In this document: one piece after another, positions 1-8,519 of the stretch
Numbering within the stretch: the stretch's first letter is position 1
Layout: every line of letters starts with the position of its first letter
Source: JALYZC01 sp963725645
Lineage (GTDB): Bacteria > Actinomycetota > Thermoleophilia > Solirubrobacterales > Solirubrobacteraceae
Direction: 5' to 3'
Assembly: GCA_963725645.1 (NCBI GenBank)
Contig: CAVRZD010000006.1
Span: 620,001-684,000 of the forward strand
Length of the DNA: 64,000 nt
Program-made: the position numbers and the translations under genes
Notes under the pieces: generated by a model
Seen by the model: the letters and a program-made list of their open reading frames with translations, nothing else
The model's database searches: none
Told to the model about the DNA's origin: nothing

Positions 1-801
1 AACCCGTTCTCGGCGATCCTCGACGCGCGGCGGATCGGGCTGGCCGGCCACTCCTACGGCGCCGCCGGCGTCTCCTACATCGCGCAGTGGGACCCGCGCG
101 TGAAGGCCGTCGTGGCCTGGGACAACCTCGGGGGCACGGATCCCAACCGGCCGTTCGCCGGCGCAGGGCCGATCGAGCAGCCGTGCCCGGCCAATCCCGC
201 GGCGCGCGCCGCCGTGCCGATCACGAAGCCCGGTCTCGGGCTCTCGGCCGACTACGGCCTGCCGCCGACCCCGAACACCGGCCAGCCCGACCCGACCGCG
301 AAGACCACCCAGTCGTTCGCCTACAGCGCGGCCGGCGTGGACAGCGGCGAGCTGATCATCCGGGGCGGCAGCCACCTGGACTTCGACTTCATCCCCAACG
401 TGGCGTTCGGCGCGTCGCTCCGCGGCGCCGATCTGATCACCTGGTACACGAACGCCTGGTTCGACAAGTACGTCAAGGGCGATCCGGCGGCCGACCGGCG
501 GCTGCTGACCACGCGCTGGCGCAACGACTCCACCGAGGGCGGGGTCGACCCCAACCACGACCCCAACATGTTGTCCTTCTACTACCAGTCGCGGCTGAAC
601 GTCCACCTTCGCGGCGGCGGGTTGTTCGACTGCGAGGACATGCGCGCCGGCTGCCCGGGCCTGGCGGCCGACGGCGAGCCGTCCGCGTATTCCTACCTGG
701 CGCTCGCGACCAGCCCGGACGCCGGCCACGTCCCGCCGAACGCGCCACAGGGGACGTCCATCTACCCGAAGACCGCCGGGCTGCCCTCGTCGGTCGGCTG
801 A
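1..801 (+). CDS. Alpha/beta hydrolase, C-terminal part (5' end outside window)
   Basis: The reading frame is open from the first base. Near its start it encodes a G-H-S-Y-G nucleophile elbow, the signature of serine alpha/beta hydrolases (dienelactone hydrolase or chlorophyllase-like type). A later GGSHLDFDF stretch could supply the catalytic histidine, but this is a guess because the acid residue and cap cannot be assigned. About 266 residues are present and the N-terminus, including any signal peptide, is missing. The substrate cannot be inferred. The gene ends at TGA 799-801 and is followed by about 300 bp with no intact gene. Confidence 0.75.
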   Translation, partial: NPFSAILDARRIGLAGHSYGAAGVSYIAQWDPRVKAVVAWDNLGGTDPNRPFAGAGPIEQPCPANPAARAAVPITKPGLGLSADYGLPPTPNTGQPDPTAKTTQSFAYSAAGVDSGELIIRGGSHLDFDFIPNVAFGASLRGADLITWYTNAWFDKYVKGDPAADRRLLTTRWRNDSTEGGVDPNHDPNMLSFYYQSRLNVHLRGGGLFDCEDMRAGCPGLAADGEPSAYSYLALATSPDAGHVPPNAPQGTSIYPKTAGLPSSVG

Positions 802-935
802 CGCGTCGGCGTCAGGGCAGCAGCGACTCGGCGCGCCGACGGGCGTCCGCGCCCGGACCCGGCCGGACCTTCAGGTCCGGCTCTCGTCCGGGCGGCCGCT
901 GTACCGTCGGCGCTCGAGGAGCCCGTGGTCGACGG

Positions 936-1032
936 GCCGAGGAGCACCTCCCGCATCACCGGCAGCGTCCAGCGCTCCCCGAGGATCTCCAGGGCACCCG
1001 CGATCGAGTACGACCCGCAGCCGCCGTTCGAC
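936..1032 (-). pseudogene. Remnant of a HxlR-type regulator N-terminus
   Basis: On the minus strand a short stretch reads C-G-S-Y-S-I-A-G-A-L-E-I-L-G-E-R-W-T-L followed by PVMREVLLG. This matches the start of the HxlR winged-helix family, where a conserved Cys opens helix 1 and an LGxRWTL motif precedes R-E-x-L-L-G. After this the frame loses all resemblance to the family, with no recognition helix. The remaining 802-1098 bases hold nothing else I can support. It looks like a decayed or truncated regulator gene. The match is short, so the call is tentative. Confidence 0.4.
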
Positions 1033-1098
1033 GCCGGCTCGCCGGAGAAGGCCGGTCCCGAGCTCGTCCAGTCCACGCTGGAGGGTTCGCGGCCGCCG

Positions 1099-2872
1099 TC
1101 AGCGCACCGTGAGCGCCCGGCGCACCTGCGCGTCGCCGGCGGCCACGACCACCTGGTAGCGGCCCGATCGCAGCCGCGCGGGGCGCAGCGCGATCCGCCC
1201 GCGCCCGTCACGCAACGCCGCGCTCGCGCGCGCGAGCACGCGACGCCCCGACACCAGCCACGCGCGGCCACGGCGCGAACGGGCTCCGGCGATCGTGCAG
1301 GCAATGCGCCGACCCGAGCGGCGGCAGTCGATCCGCAGGACCGCGCGGACGGGCGCGGGGCGTCGGGTCTGGGCCGTCGCCGGCGCACCCGCGGCCGCCG
1401 CGGTCGGCGGGGCACCGCCGCCGGCTGCACCGCTCGGCGCGAGCCGGAGGTCGAGCCAGACCTCGTCCGCGCCTGCGGCCTGGCGCAGCAGCGAGTTCTC
1501 GTAGCCGGTGCGGGGCAGCCCGAAGGTGGCGCCCTGGTCGCGGCAGGCGGCCGCGGCGTCGCCATGGGTGACCGCATCGGGAGTCGGCGCCCATCCCGCC
1601 GGACCGAGGCACGCCGCCCGGCGGCGCGCGTCGCAGGGGCGGGTGATCCAGCGCCCGTCGTCTCGCTGCACCGCGCAGTCGCCGTCCGCGGCGTCGGGCT
1701 TGTCCTTCGCCCAGCTCCAGATCGACGCCTGGAGGCGCCCGTCGTCGGGCAGCAGCTGGTCGAAGCCGAAGAGGTTGACGCCGCAGCGCGTCATCGCCGC
1801 GACGCGCGTGGGCGTCAGGCTGTCGGCCTCGACGTCCTGCGGGGAGGTGGTCGGGCTGACCGCGCTGGAGACCCACGTGCTGTCCTCGTAGTAGCGCACG
1901 AGCTTCGCGTCGTAAACGTCGCGCGGATAGGTGGCGTCGCAGGCGGGGAACGCGGCGTACCCCGGCGTGCTGCCGCTCTCGACGTGGGTGTCGTCCCAGC
2001 CGAAGACATCCGACGCCCAGCCGCTGCGGCAGTTGCCGACGAGCATGACCTGCGCGCCGCTCGCCCGAATGCCGGCGCGCGAGGCGTCGAGCGGCATGCT
2101 CACGCAGCCGCCCGGGCCGAGCCGCGACGGGTCCGGCCGGTAGATCAGCGAGCCGCCGTCCGGTCGCCGCAGCCCGGCGTCGAGCTGCTTGACCGTCGCC
2201 GCGTACCCGGCCGGGTCGCCGAGCTCGTCCTCGAGGTAGAGCAGCACCACCTGGCCGCGGTGCTCGGGAGCGTTCAGCCACCGCGCCACCTCGGGCAGCA
2301 CGTCGGCGAGCGGGCGCTCGTTGGTGCAGCCGAGGTTCGCCTCGTCGGGCCCGCGGCCGTGGCAGACGACGACGGCGTTCGCGCCGCCGCCCTCGACGCT
2401 CGGGATCCAGTGGCCGTCGAGCTCGAGGCTGCGGACGTCAAGGTCGAGCTGCTGGTTGAGCGAGAGCTGCTGGTTGGAGTCGGTGTGCGAGAGCGTCGTC
2501 GTGTCGTTGACGCTGTTGAACGAGTTGTGCGTGCCGAGCCACTGCGCCCGGCGCAGCGGAAGGCCGTCGCCCAGGCCGTACTGGAACTGCGCCGCCCGGT
2601 GGACCCACGAGGTCATGTAGGCGTCGCGGGCCGCGCCGGTGACCTCGCGGCCGAGGGGCAGGGCGCAGTCGCTGTCGGGCAGGCCGAGGCGGCGGCATTC
2701 GGCGGCGGCCGCCTCGGCGAGCTTGTCCGCGCCGACGCACGGCGACGCGCTGGGGGCTGGCCTGGTGGCACGCGTCGTCGGCCGGCTGTGCGCTCGCAGG
2801 ACCGGCCAGCGCGCCCGCGATGAGGAGCGCGACGAGGACGGTGAGGATTGCGGCCGCCTTCCGTGGCACCAC
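1099..2872 (-). CDS. Secreted PI-PLC X-domain-like protein with C-type-lectin-like tail (frameshifted)
   Basis: A GTG start at 2872 opens a clear signal peptide (VPRKAAAILTVLVALLIAGA, then Ala-rich cleavage site). The rest lies in another frame; the switch is at a run of five Cs (minus strand) near 2750, where one C too many separates signal peptide from body. The body carries GTHNSFN, LDVRSLELDGHW and VVVCHGRG, corresponding to the two catalytic histidines and acidic metal or catalytic residues of PI-specific phospholipase C X domains. A later WSWAKD...GDCAV...RPC...AACLG...CRDQGA...VWL pattern resembles a C-type lectin fold, followed by an Arg-rich beta-type tail. Likely acts outside the cell on phosphoinositides or glycolipids; substrate unknown. 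Confidence 0.75.
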
Positions 2873-2905
2873 AACCGGAAACGCTGCCGGGGCGCGTTTC
2901 TTGCG

Positions 2906-4309
2906 TCAGGCGTGGACGAGATCGACCAGCCGCGCCTTCTCCTCGACGACCGCGCGCTGTTCCTCGAGCGGGTGCCCGCAGGCTCCGCGCTCTGATCCGA
3001 CCACGTCGACGACGCGGCCCGAGCGCAGGCGCACGCGTAGGCGCGCCGGGAAGGTCAGGCGCAGCGCGCCGGTGTCGAGCGCGCCCAGCCCCACGCCGGC
3101 GGGGTGGCGCAGCAGCTCGCGCGCCTCGCGACGCAGCTCGGGGCTCCCGATCAGATCGCCCAGCTCGCGCCAGGCCGGCGTGGGCCCGCCGAGCTCGCGG
3201 AAGCGGCGCGCCACGCGGGGGAGCGCGCGCAGGGGAACGTCGCGGAGCGTGGCTCCGGCCTGGACACTCCCGCGCACCGTCGCGAGCGTCAGCGCCCAGT
3301 CGTGACGCAGCTCGATCCGGCCGGCGAGATCCTGGACCGCCGCGGCGTTGTCCGCCAGCCAGGCGGGCGAGAGCTCCTCGTGCGTGAGCCGTCCGGCCAG
3401 CAGCGCGATGGCGACGCTGCGGGCGGTTGAGAACGTGACGCCGACCGGCGTGAGGCCGGCCTCCGCGCCGAGCTCCTCCATGGCGATGGTCAGGTGGCCC
3501 GCGTCGATCCGGACGTCCGCGACCTCGTCCGCGCCGACGCCGCTCTCGAGTGCGCCGGCGACCGCCGCTTGCAGGTACGCGCAGCCCGGCGCGGGCTTGA
3601 ACGCGAGGGTGTCGGTCAGCCACGTCTCGCCGAGGTGGCCGAGCATGCGCGGCCGCCCGGCGAAGGCGAAGTGGCGCAGCAGGCCGCGCGGGCTCTCGAC
3701 GACGTCGAGCGGGCCGCGCACCCCCTCGGCCGCGAGCAGCGCGGCGCGGGCACCCTGGATCGCGGGCTCGGCGGCGGTCAGCAGCTTCGTCGGCGGTCCC
3801 ATGAACCCCGGCCACAGCCCGTAGGGCGGCTGGTACAGCGAGATGGCAAGCGCGTGTGAGAGCGCGGTCGCGTCGAGCCCGATCGCGACGCCGGCCGCGG
3901 CCGCCGCGGACGCGCAGTGGATCGCCGACCAGAACTGGCCGTTGTGCGGCCCCAGCAGCAGCGCGGCGCCGATCCGGCCGGCGACCTCGTTGCCGACGAT
4001 CTGGGCGCGCAGCGCGGCGTCGGGCTCGTCGGCGAAGGCGCGTGCGACCCACACGGCGGAGTGCCCGGTGTGGCCCATGAAGAGGTAGTCGTCCCAGTCG
4101 TGGGCGATCGACGCCGCAGCGCCGGCATAGACCTCGCCGAGCGGTCCCTCGGGCGCGACCTCGGCCATCGGCGCCGCGGCGGCCGCGCCCGCGCGGCCCG
4201 CGGCGAGGATCGCTGTCGTCTGCAGCCGCGCCCGCTCGCGCACGCGCGCGGGTGCGTCGTCGAGCTCGAATCCGGCCGCCCAGGTTCCCGCCGCCTCGCA
4301 GAACGTCAT
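2906..4309 (-). CDS. MmgE/PrpD family protein
   Basis: The 467-residue product has the all-helical N-terminal domain of the MmgE/PrpD family (2-methylcitrate dehydratase, cis-aconitate decarboxylase, iminodisuccinate epimerase). Recognisable elements are HDWDDYLFMGHTGHS near residue 70, GxHNGQFWSAIHCASAAAAAG, and the later lid domain ending in GACGHPLEEQ. The glycine-rich helices and a HTGHS segment are typical, but the family spans several reactions, so the substrate is not assignable. There is no 2-methylcitrate synthase or prpB nearby, which argues against the propionate pathway. The 167 bp between this gene and the glycosidase upstream encode only a short coiled-coil-like stretch I could not assign. 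Confidence 0.8.
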   Translation of the reverse strand: MTFCEAAGTWAAGFELDDAPARVRERARLQTTAILAAGRAGAAAAAPMAEVAPEGPLGEVYAGAAASIAHDWDDYLFMGHTGHSAVWVARAFADEPDAALRAQIVGNEVAGRIGAALLLGPHNGQFWSAIHCASAAAAAGVAIGLDATALSHALAISLYQPPYGLWPGFMGPPTKLLTAAEPAIQGARAALLAAEGVRGPLDVVESPRGLLRHFAFAGRPRMLGHLGETWLTDTLAFKPAPGCAYLQAAVAGALESGVGADEVADVRIDAGHLTIAMEELGAEAGLTPVGVTFSTARSVAIALLAGRLTHEELSPAWLADNAAAVQDLAGRIELRHDWALTLATVRGSVQAGATLRDVPLRALPRVARRFRELGGPTPAWRELGDLIGSPELRREARELLRHPAGVGLGALDTGALRLTFPARLRVRLRSGRVVDVVGSERGACGHPLEEQRAVVEEKARLVDLVHA

Positions 4310-4476
4310 CGCCCGCCGATCCTACGCGGGCCGCGCGGCAGTTGCCGCGCTCAGCCGACGGCTCCCCCGACGCCAGCTGGCGCCGGGCGCGAGCGAGCTC
4401 GGACTCGGAGGAGGCGAGGCGCTCCTCGAGTTCTTCGATTCGAGCAGAGGATTTGTTCGTCGCGGGGCGGAAGGCC

Positions 4477-5862
4477 TCAGCGGCCGACGAGCAGGCGGAT
4501 GGCGCGAGCGGCGATCGCCCCGCTCAACCTCACGGTCCTCACCGACTGCCGGCCGGCCGGCAGCGAGACGTGCAGGACGGTGAACGCAATGCTCCTGCGC
4601 CCGCGCCGCCGGACGATCTGCACGATCCCGCGGCAGCGCTCACGGGCGCGGCAGACGAGGTAGACGCGCAGCTGGCGCGTCCGCAGGAGGGTCCACCGCC
4701 GGACGGAGGGGAGCGGCGCCACGTGACGGCGGCGGGCCCCGGAGGAGGGACCGCCGGGCGCTGCACTCTTCGCTGGAGCCGTTGCGATTGCTGTCGACGG
4801 CGCGGACGGCGGTGCCGGCGGCGGGGAGTTCGTCGCGGCAATCGCGTGCTCGAACGCAGCCCAGGCAGGCTTGGGCGTGAAGTCGTAGTGCAGCAGGCCC
4901 ATATCGGATTGCCAATCGCCGGCGTTGGGGCTGCCGTCCCGCAGGCCGTAGATGATCAGCGCGTCGACATACGGCCAGGCCGCGGCCGCGTCAAACGCGC
5001 CGGAGACCTTCGCCGCCTGTTGGTCTTCCGACACACACCATGCGATTACGTTCGAAGCGCATGTCGGCCAGCCAAGCTCCGTCAGCCACAGCCGCTTGTC
5101 GCCGTCGCCATGGGCCACCATGGTTTCGCGGACGAGCGGGACGCCCTGCGAGAACGTGTGCGTCGCATCGGGACGGCTCGGGTCGTCGTAGGGGTGGATC
5201 GCGATTGCGTCAAAGAAGCCCTTGATGCCGTCGTCATAGAGATCATCGAGGGAGTCGGCGTGCGAAAAGAGCAGCGAGCCGCCGAGCACGGTCAGTCCCG
5301 GCGCGACCGCCTTGACCGCGGGATAGGCGGCCTTCAGCAGGGCCGCGTAGTCCGTATCCCAGTGGTCGGAGTGCCAGAAGTCCGCGTTATTGGGCTCGTT
5401 CCAGATCTCGACTGCCGCGAGCTCGGCGCTCCAACGCTGCGCGATCCAGGCCGCCGCGCGGGCGTAGTCGGCGACGTCGGACGGCGGGTAGGTCGTGACG
5501 CCTGCGCTGTGCCAGTCGCCATTGCAGTCCTTGCCAGGCGCTGATGACGCCCAGCACGGCGTGGATTGCACGATCGCGATGACCTTCAGCCCACGGTCGG
5601 CCGCCTGCTGGAGGTAGCCGTCGATCTGCTGGCGATACGTTGCGTCGTAGTGATCCTTGTCGACGGGCTGCAGGTCGGCCCAAGCGATGTCGATCCGCAC
5701 GACGTTCGCGCCTCCGTCCTTGGCGGAATCGAGCTGTCTCAGGCTGTCTTGCGGTCCGTACCCGAGGGCGTTGATGGAGACGCCGCGCCACACGGCTGCC
5801 TCCGCGGAGGTAGCCGACACTATGGCGAAGACGAGCGCCAGGCCCAGCGCGAGGAACTTCAC
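4477..5862 (-). CDS. Secreted glycoside hydrolase, GH39/GH5-like TIM barrel
   Basis: I chose the GTG at 5862 because it opens a compact signal peptide (VKFLALGLALVFAIVSATSA then AEA); the frame upstream is random. The mature protein starts with WRGVSINALG, then shows EIWNEPNNADFW (acid/base Glu in the N-E-P motif) about residue 180 and LWLTELGW (nucleophile Glu) about residue 285, the two clan GH-A landmarks. Conserved IHPYDD precedes the nucleophile. The C-terminal 110 residues are a Pro/Ala/Ser linker and an Arg-rich beta-like domain, perhaps wall-binding. Two paralogues lie at 27401 and 30706, but this copy lacks their structured leader. The substrate is unknown. Confidence 0.82.
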   Translation of the reverse strand: MKFLALGLALVFAIVSATSAEAAVWRGVSINALGYGPQDSLRQLDSAKDGGANVVRIDIAWADLQPVDKDHYDATYRQQIDGYLQQAADRGLKVIAIVQSTPCWASSAPGKDCNGDWHSAGVTTYPPSDVADYARAAAWIAQRWSAELAAVEIWNEPNNADFWHSDHWDTDYAALLKAAYPAVKAVAPGLTVLGGSLLFSHADSLDDLYDDGIKGFFDAIAIHPYDDPSRPDATHTFSQGVPLVRETMVAHGDGDKRLWLTELGWPTCASNVIAWCVSEDQQAAKVSGAFDAAAAWPYVDALIIYGLRDGSPNAGDWQSDMGLLHYDFTPKPAWAAFEHAIAATNSPPPAPPSAPSTAIATAPAKSAAPGGPSSGARRRHVAPLPSVRRWTLLRTRQLRVYLVCRARERCRGIVQIVRRRGRRSIAFTVLHVSLPAGRQSVRTVRLSGAIAARAIRLLVGR

Positions 5863-5908
5863 ATCGCGATGGTACCGCCGGCCGGCGCTCGCCCGGGCGC
5901 CGCGCGAG

Positions 5909-6193
5909 CTAGCTGGTGATGAAGTGGTTGTGCACGTCGTGGACCGTCGACTGCGGCGGCTGCATGCCGGCCTCCTGCGTGTATGGCCCGATCTGCTCCT
6001 CGGCGAACGCATCGAACTGTGCCTGTGTCTCCCACACATCGACGACGCGGAGTCCGTCGGGCGTCTGCGCCACCCAGTGGAAGAGCGCGCCGTCAGGCGT
6101 GTCGCCGCCGGGCTCGAGCCCCATCTTCTTGATGACCTGGTCGTACTGCTCGAGCGTCCCGCCGGGGAAGTCCATGATGATGGCGACCGCCAT
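5909..6193 (-). CDS. Small dimeric alpha/beta-barrel (ABM-like) protein
   Basis: A 94-residue product beginning AVAIIMDFPGGTLEQYDQVI. The pattern of a beta strand, an acidic helix, GALFHWVAQTPDGLRVVDVW and AQFDAFAEE is that of ferredoxin-like ABM or antibiotic-monooxygenase-like proteins of the dimeric alpha-beta barrel superfamily. Such small proteins can be heme or quinone oxidases, but many are uncharacterised, and no catalytic residue can be picked out. It ends 46 bp upstream of the glycosidase start and is on the same strand, so the two could be co-transcribed. Confidence 0.7.
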   Translation of the reverse strand: MAVAIIMDFPGGTLEQYDQVIKKMGLEPGGDTPDGALFHWVAQTPDGLRVVDVWETQAQFDAFAEEQIGPYTQEAGMQPPQSTVHDVHNHFITS

Positions 6194-6288
6194 GCCGATC
6201 CTCCAGACGTTGGAATGCCCGGTGCGACGACACTAACCGGCCGCCGCACCCGCCGACAATCCTGCGCGCCCCTCAGGTCTCCAGTCGC

Positions 6289-6310
6289 TTGACTTAGAGC
6301 GCGCTCTAAG
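6289..6310 (+). promoter_or_regulatory. MerR-type operator/promoter: -35 with 18-bp perfect palindrome
   Basis: TTGACT (6289-6294) overlaps the 18-bp perfect palindrome CTTAGAGCGCGCTCTAAG (6293-6310). A -35 box running into a dyad that fills the spacer is the classic MerR-family promoter layout. A spaced -10 would fall near 6315-6320, but the sequence there (tgtctc) is poor, and IS-like sequence appears to begin at about 6311. MerR regulators often control aldo/keto reductases, and a headless aldo/keto reductase lies at 7093, so this may be that gene's orphaned promoter. The last step is inference. Confidence 0.6.
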
Positions 6311-6345
6311 AAGCTGTCTCAATACCTGCGTAGGCTGCGTGGTGG

Positions 6346-6813
6346 ATGGCGCGGACGTGGCTTCGGATCCGGGTAGACCTGCTGGGTGGGGGTGGGGTCG
6401 CGTGCGATCCGTCGCCGGGGCGGGTCTTCATCGTGGGCCCGTCGCATTCGTTTGCCGATTTGGCCGAGGCGGTTGATGCTGCGTTCGGGCGTTGGGACCT
6501 TTCGCACTTGCACAGCTTCGAGTTGGGCGACGGGCGTCTGATCGGCTATCCGGACGACACGTTCGAGCCCGATGTTGTGTGGCTTGACCACGCCAAGCTG
6601 AGGGTCGCCCGGGAGGTCAAGCCCGGCGATGAGTTCGAGTATGTCTTTGATCTCGGCGACAACTGGCGGCATCGCTGCCGCGTCGAGCGAGAGAAGGCCG
6701 ACCCGGTTGAGGAGTACGGCGAGGTGCCCAACCGGCCGGTCGCGATCTGGGGTTGGGGGTCGATCCCCGATCAGTACGGGCGGCGCAGCCTTGATGGCGA
6801 GGAGGAGGGGTGA
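6346..6813 (+). CDS. Plasmid pRiA4b ORF-3-like protein
   Basis: A 155-residue product with the hallmarks of the pRiA4b ORF-3 family: an N-terminal LRIRVDLLG-type strand, FADLAEAVDAAFGRWDLSHLHSF, a YPDD segment, and the highly typical FEYVFDLGDNWRHRCRVE. The family occurs on plasmids and beside or within IS1096-like elements; its function is unknown. It lies 4 bp from the end of the convergent transposase fragment. Its start is 36 bp after the MerR-type palindrome, so the captured promoter might now drive it. The start codon is the first ATG in the frame. Confidence 0.75.
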   Translation: MARTWLRIRVDLLGGGGVACDPSPGRVFIVGPSHSFADLAEAVDAAFGRWDLSHLHSFELGDGRLIGYPDDTFEPDVVWLDHAKLRVAREVKPGDEFEYVFDLGDNWRHRCRVEREKADPVEEYGEVPNRPVAIWGWGSIPDQYGRRSLDGEEEG

Positions 6814-6816
6814 GTC

Positions 6817-7090
6817 TCAGCCTTTGCGCAGCATCCGTTGGCAGACCACGGCGCAGCCGAGCAGCATGAACGCCACGTGCAGCTCGGCCGAGCGCTCGTA
6901 GCGGGTCCGCAGTCGACGCAGGTTGTGCAGCCACGCGAAGGTGCGCTCCACGACCCAGCGCTGTTTGCCGAGTCCCGAGCCGTGCTCGGCGCCGCGCCTG
7001 GCGATTACGGGCTTCACGCCCCGCGCCCAGAGCTCGCGGCGGTACTTGTCGTGGTCATAGCCGCGGTCGGCGAGCACGCGGTCGGTGGCG
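6817..7090 (-). pseudogene. IS5-family transposase, C-terminal fragment
   Basis: On the minus strand the frame reads RVLADRGYDHDKYRRELWARGV, PVIARRGAEHGSGLGKQRWVVERTFAWL and LRTRYERSAELHVAFMLLGC. This is the last third of an IS5-group DDE transposase, with the final catalytic Glu in the VVERTFAWL helix. Upstream of about 7084 the similarity stops and opposite-strand aldo/keto reductase coding takes over. The first two catalytic Asp residues are therefore missing and the fragment must be inactive. Confidence 0.8.
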
Positions 7091-7092
7091 CC

Positions 7093-7338
7093 TGCGCGGG
7101 CGTCCTCGCGGCCGAGAAGGGCGCCACCTCCGGGCAGCTCGCGCTCGCGTGGGTCCTGGCACAGGGCGAGGAAATCGTCCCGATCCCCGGCACCAAGCGC
7201 CGCTCCTACCTCGAGGAGAACGTCGCGGCCGCGGACGTCGAGCTCCACGAGGACGACCTGGCGCGGATCGAGGCGGAGCTGCCGGCGGCGGCGGGCGACC
7301 GCTACGACGCGGTCGGGATGAGCACGATCAACCGCTGA
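7093..7338 (+). pseudogene. Aldo/keto reductase, C-terminal fragment
   Basis: The last 80 codons encode LAAEKGATSGQLALAWVLAQ, EEIVPIPGTKRRSYLEENVAA and the typical C-terminal AGDRYDAVGMSTINR-like segment of NADP-dependent aldo/keto reductases. The barrel with the catalytic Asp-Tyr-Lys-His tetrad is missing, replaced by the IS-derived block. No start codon belonging to the family remains. It overlaps the convergent downstream gene by 11 bp at its stop. Confidence 0.75.
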
Positions 7339-7777
7339 GCGCGTCGCGCCGCCGCATCCACTCGGCCAGCGCCAGGATCCCGTGGCGCTGGCCCTCGCCG
7401 CCGGCCAGGCCGGCGAGCGGGCCCTCGCCGTGCATCATCTTCAGCTTGCGCGTCGTGCCGTTGGCGGTCCTCAGCGTGAACTGGATCGCGGTGGCGTCGA
7501 GGATTGCGGCGGGCGCCGTCCACCAGCCGCCGCCGGCGCCGTCGACGTCGGCCTCGACGAGCTCCCCCGGCCGGATCGAGACCGGCTCGCCCTTCGCCCC
7601 CCGGCCCTTCATCTGCTGGAGGACCAGGCGCCGGTCGGTCACGGCCAGCGCGTACAGGCCGCCGCTGAACGTCTTCTGGATCGTCGCGGCCAGGATGCCC
7701 TCGATCCGCTCGCCCGGCTCGAGCAGCGCCTCGATGTGCGGCCGGGCGATCGCGTCGAAGTCCTGAGCCACCGGCAT
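7328..7777 (-). CDS. Hypothetical protein, PH-like fold likely
   Basis: A 149-residue protein without signal peptide or membrane segment. LEPGERIEGILAATIQKTFSGGLYALAVTDRRLVLQQM resembles bacterial pleckstrin-homology (bPH/YokE-like) domains, where an L-x-x-G-E opening and an A-V-T-x-R-R-L strand are usual. No function is known for this type. It is followed 27 bp upstream (in transcription order) by nothing obvious; the msrA gene lies beyond it on the same strand, so the pair may be co-transcribed. Confidence 0.55.
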   Translation of the reverse strand: MPVAQDFDAIARPHIEALLEPGERIEGILAATIQKTFSGGLYALAVTDRRLVLQQMKGRGAKGEPVSIRPGELVEADVDGAGGGWWTAPAAILDATAIQFTLRTANGTTRKLKMMHGEGPLAGLAGGEGQRHGILALAEWMRRRDALSG

Positions 7778-7804
7778 CGGCCTATCGGAGGCTCAGGTGC
7801 CCGT

Positions 7805-8467
7805 TCAGGCGGCCGACGCGCCGGTGCCGACGGGGCAGGACACGCCGGTGCCGCCGAGCCCGCAGTAGCCGCCGGGGTTCTTGGCCAGGTACTGCTGGTG
7901 GTAGTCCTCGGCGTAGTAGAAGGGCCCGGCCTCGGCGATCTCGGTGGTGATCTCGCCCAGCCCACGCTCGTTGAGCGCCGACTGGTAGCGATCCCGCGAT
8001 GCGAGAGCCGCCTCGGACTGCGCCGCGGAGGTCGTGTACACGGCCGAGCGGTACTGCGTGCCGACGTCGTTGCCCTGGCGCATCCCCTGGGTCGGGTCGT
8101 GGCCCTCCCAGAAGAGCCGCAGCAGCTCGTCGTAGCCGACCTGCTTGGGGTCGTAGGCGACCAGGACGGCCTCGGTGTGGCCGGTGCGCCCCGAGCAGAC
8201 CTCCTCGTAGGTCGGGTTCGGCGTGTGGCCGCCCGCGTAGCCGACGGCTGTGGAGATCACGCCGGAGGTCTCCCAGAACCCACGCTCCGCGCCCCAGAAG
8301 CAGCCCATGCCGAAGACCGCCGTCTCGGTGCCCTCGGGCCACGGCGGCTTCAGCGGCGCGCCGTTGACGAAGTGGGTCGCCGGCACCGGGATCTCGGCGT
8401 CGCGCCCGGGCAGAGACTCCTCTGCGGCGGGGACGGTGAGCTTGTTCGAGAGGCGGGAGAGGAACAT
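7805..8467 (-). CDS. msrA: Peptide methionine (S)-S-oxide reductase MsrA
   Basis: The 220-residue protein contains the catalytic GCFWG motif (Cys56) with GxERGFWETSGVISTAVGYAGG after it, which is diagnostic for MsrA. Other conserved segments are YEEVCSGRTGHTEAV, FWEGHDPTQGMRQGNDVGTQYRS and FYYAEDYHQQYLAKNP. Two further cysteines in the Gly-rich C-terminus (GGYCGLGG and GVSCPVG) fit the resolving and recycling cysteines. The enzyme reduces methionine-S-sulfoxide in proteins, with electrons from thioredoxin. The 50-residue N-terminal extension before the core is common in actinobacterial MsrA. Confidence 0.93.
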   Translation of the reverse strand: MFLSRLSNKLTVPAAEESLPGRDAEIPVPATHFVNGAPLKPPWPEGTETAVFGMGCFWGAERGFWETSGVISTAVGYAGGHTPNPTYEEVCSGRTGHTEAVLVAYDPKQVGYDELLRLFWEGHDPTQGMRQGNDVGTQYRSAVYTTSAAQSEAALASRDRYQSALNERGLGEITTEIAEAGPFYYAEDYHQQYLAKNPGGYCGLGGTGVSCPVGTGASAA

Positions 8468-8519
8468 GGATTCAGCCTACTCTTTCCGTCCCGCCGCACC
8501 CCGGACTGTTACAGGAGTC

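Larger units (their letters stand above)
6311..7090. mobile_element. IS-derived block inserted between a promoter and an aldo/keto reductase
   Basis: The block begins with AAGCTGTCTCAATA just after the palindrome, resembling an IS end, and ends where an IS5-type transposase frame stops matching and aldo/keto reductase coding begins (about 7084-7100). It holds a pRiA4b ORF-3-like gene and the C-terminal third of a transposase pointing towards it. No second terminal repeat or target duplication is visible, so the right part has probably been deleted, or two elements have merged. Boundaries are approximate. Confidence 0.5.

Noticed and set aside
925..2823. Long plus-strand open frame opposite the PI-PLC gene
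   Set aside because: It is a GC-driven antisense frame with Arg/Val/Ala-rich, domainless sequence; the minus strand has a signal peptide and catalytic motifs.
4340..4460. Minus-strand stretch encoding a coiled-coil-like segment (ARIEELEERLASSESELARA)
   Set aside because: It is only about 40 codons between two genes, with no start codon or family match. It may be a gene relic, but the support is too weak for a feature.
6346..6813. pRiA4b ORF-3-like gene as a transposase or resolvase
   Set aside because: It has no catalytic DDE, HUH or serine-recombinase motif; the family is of unknown function and only associated with mobile DNA.
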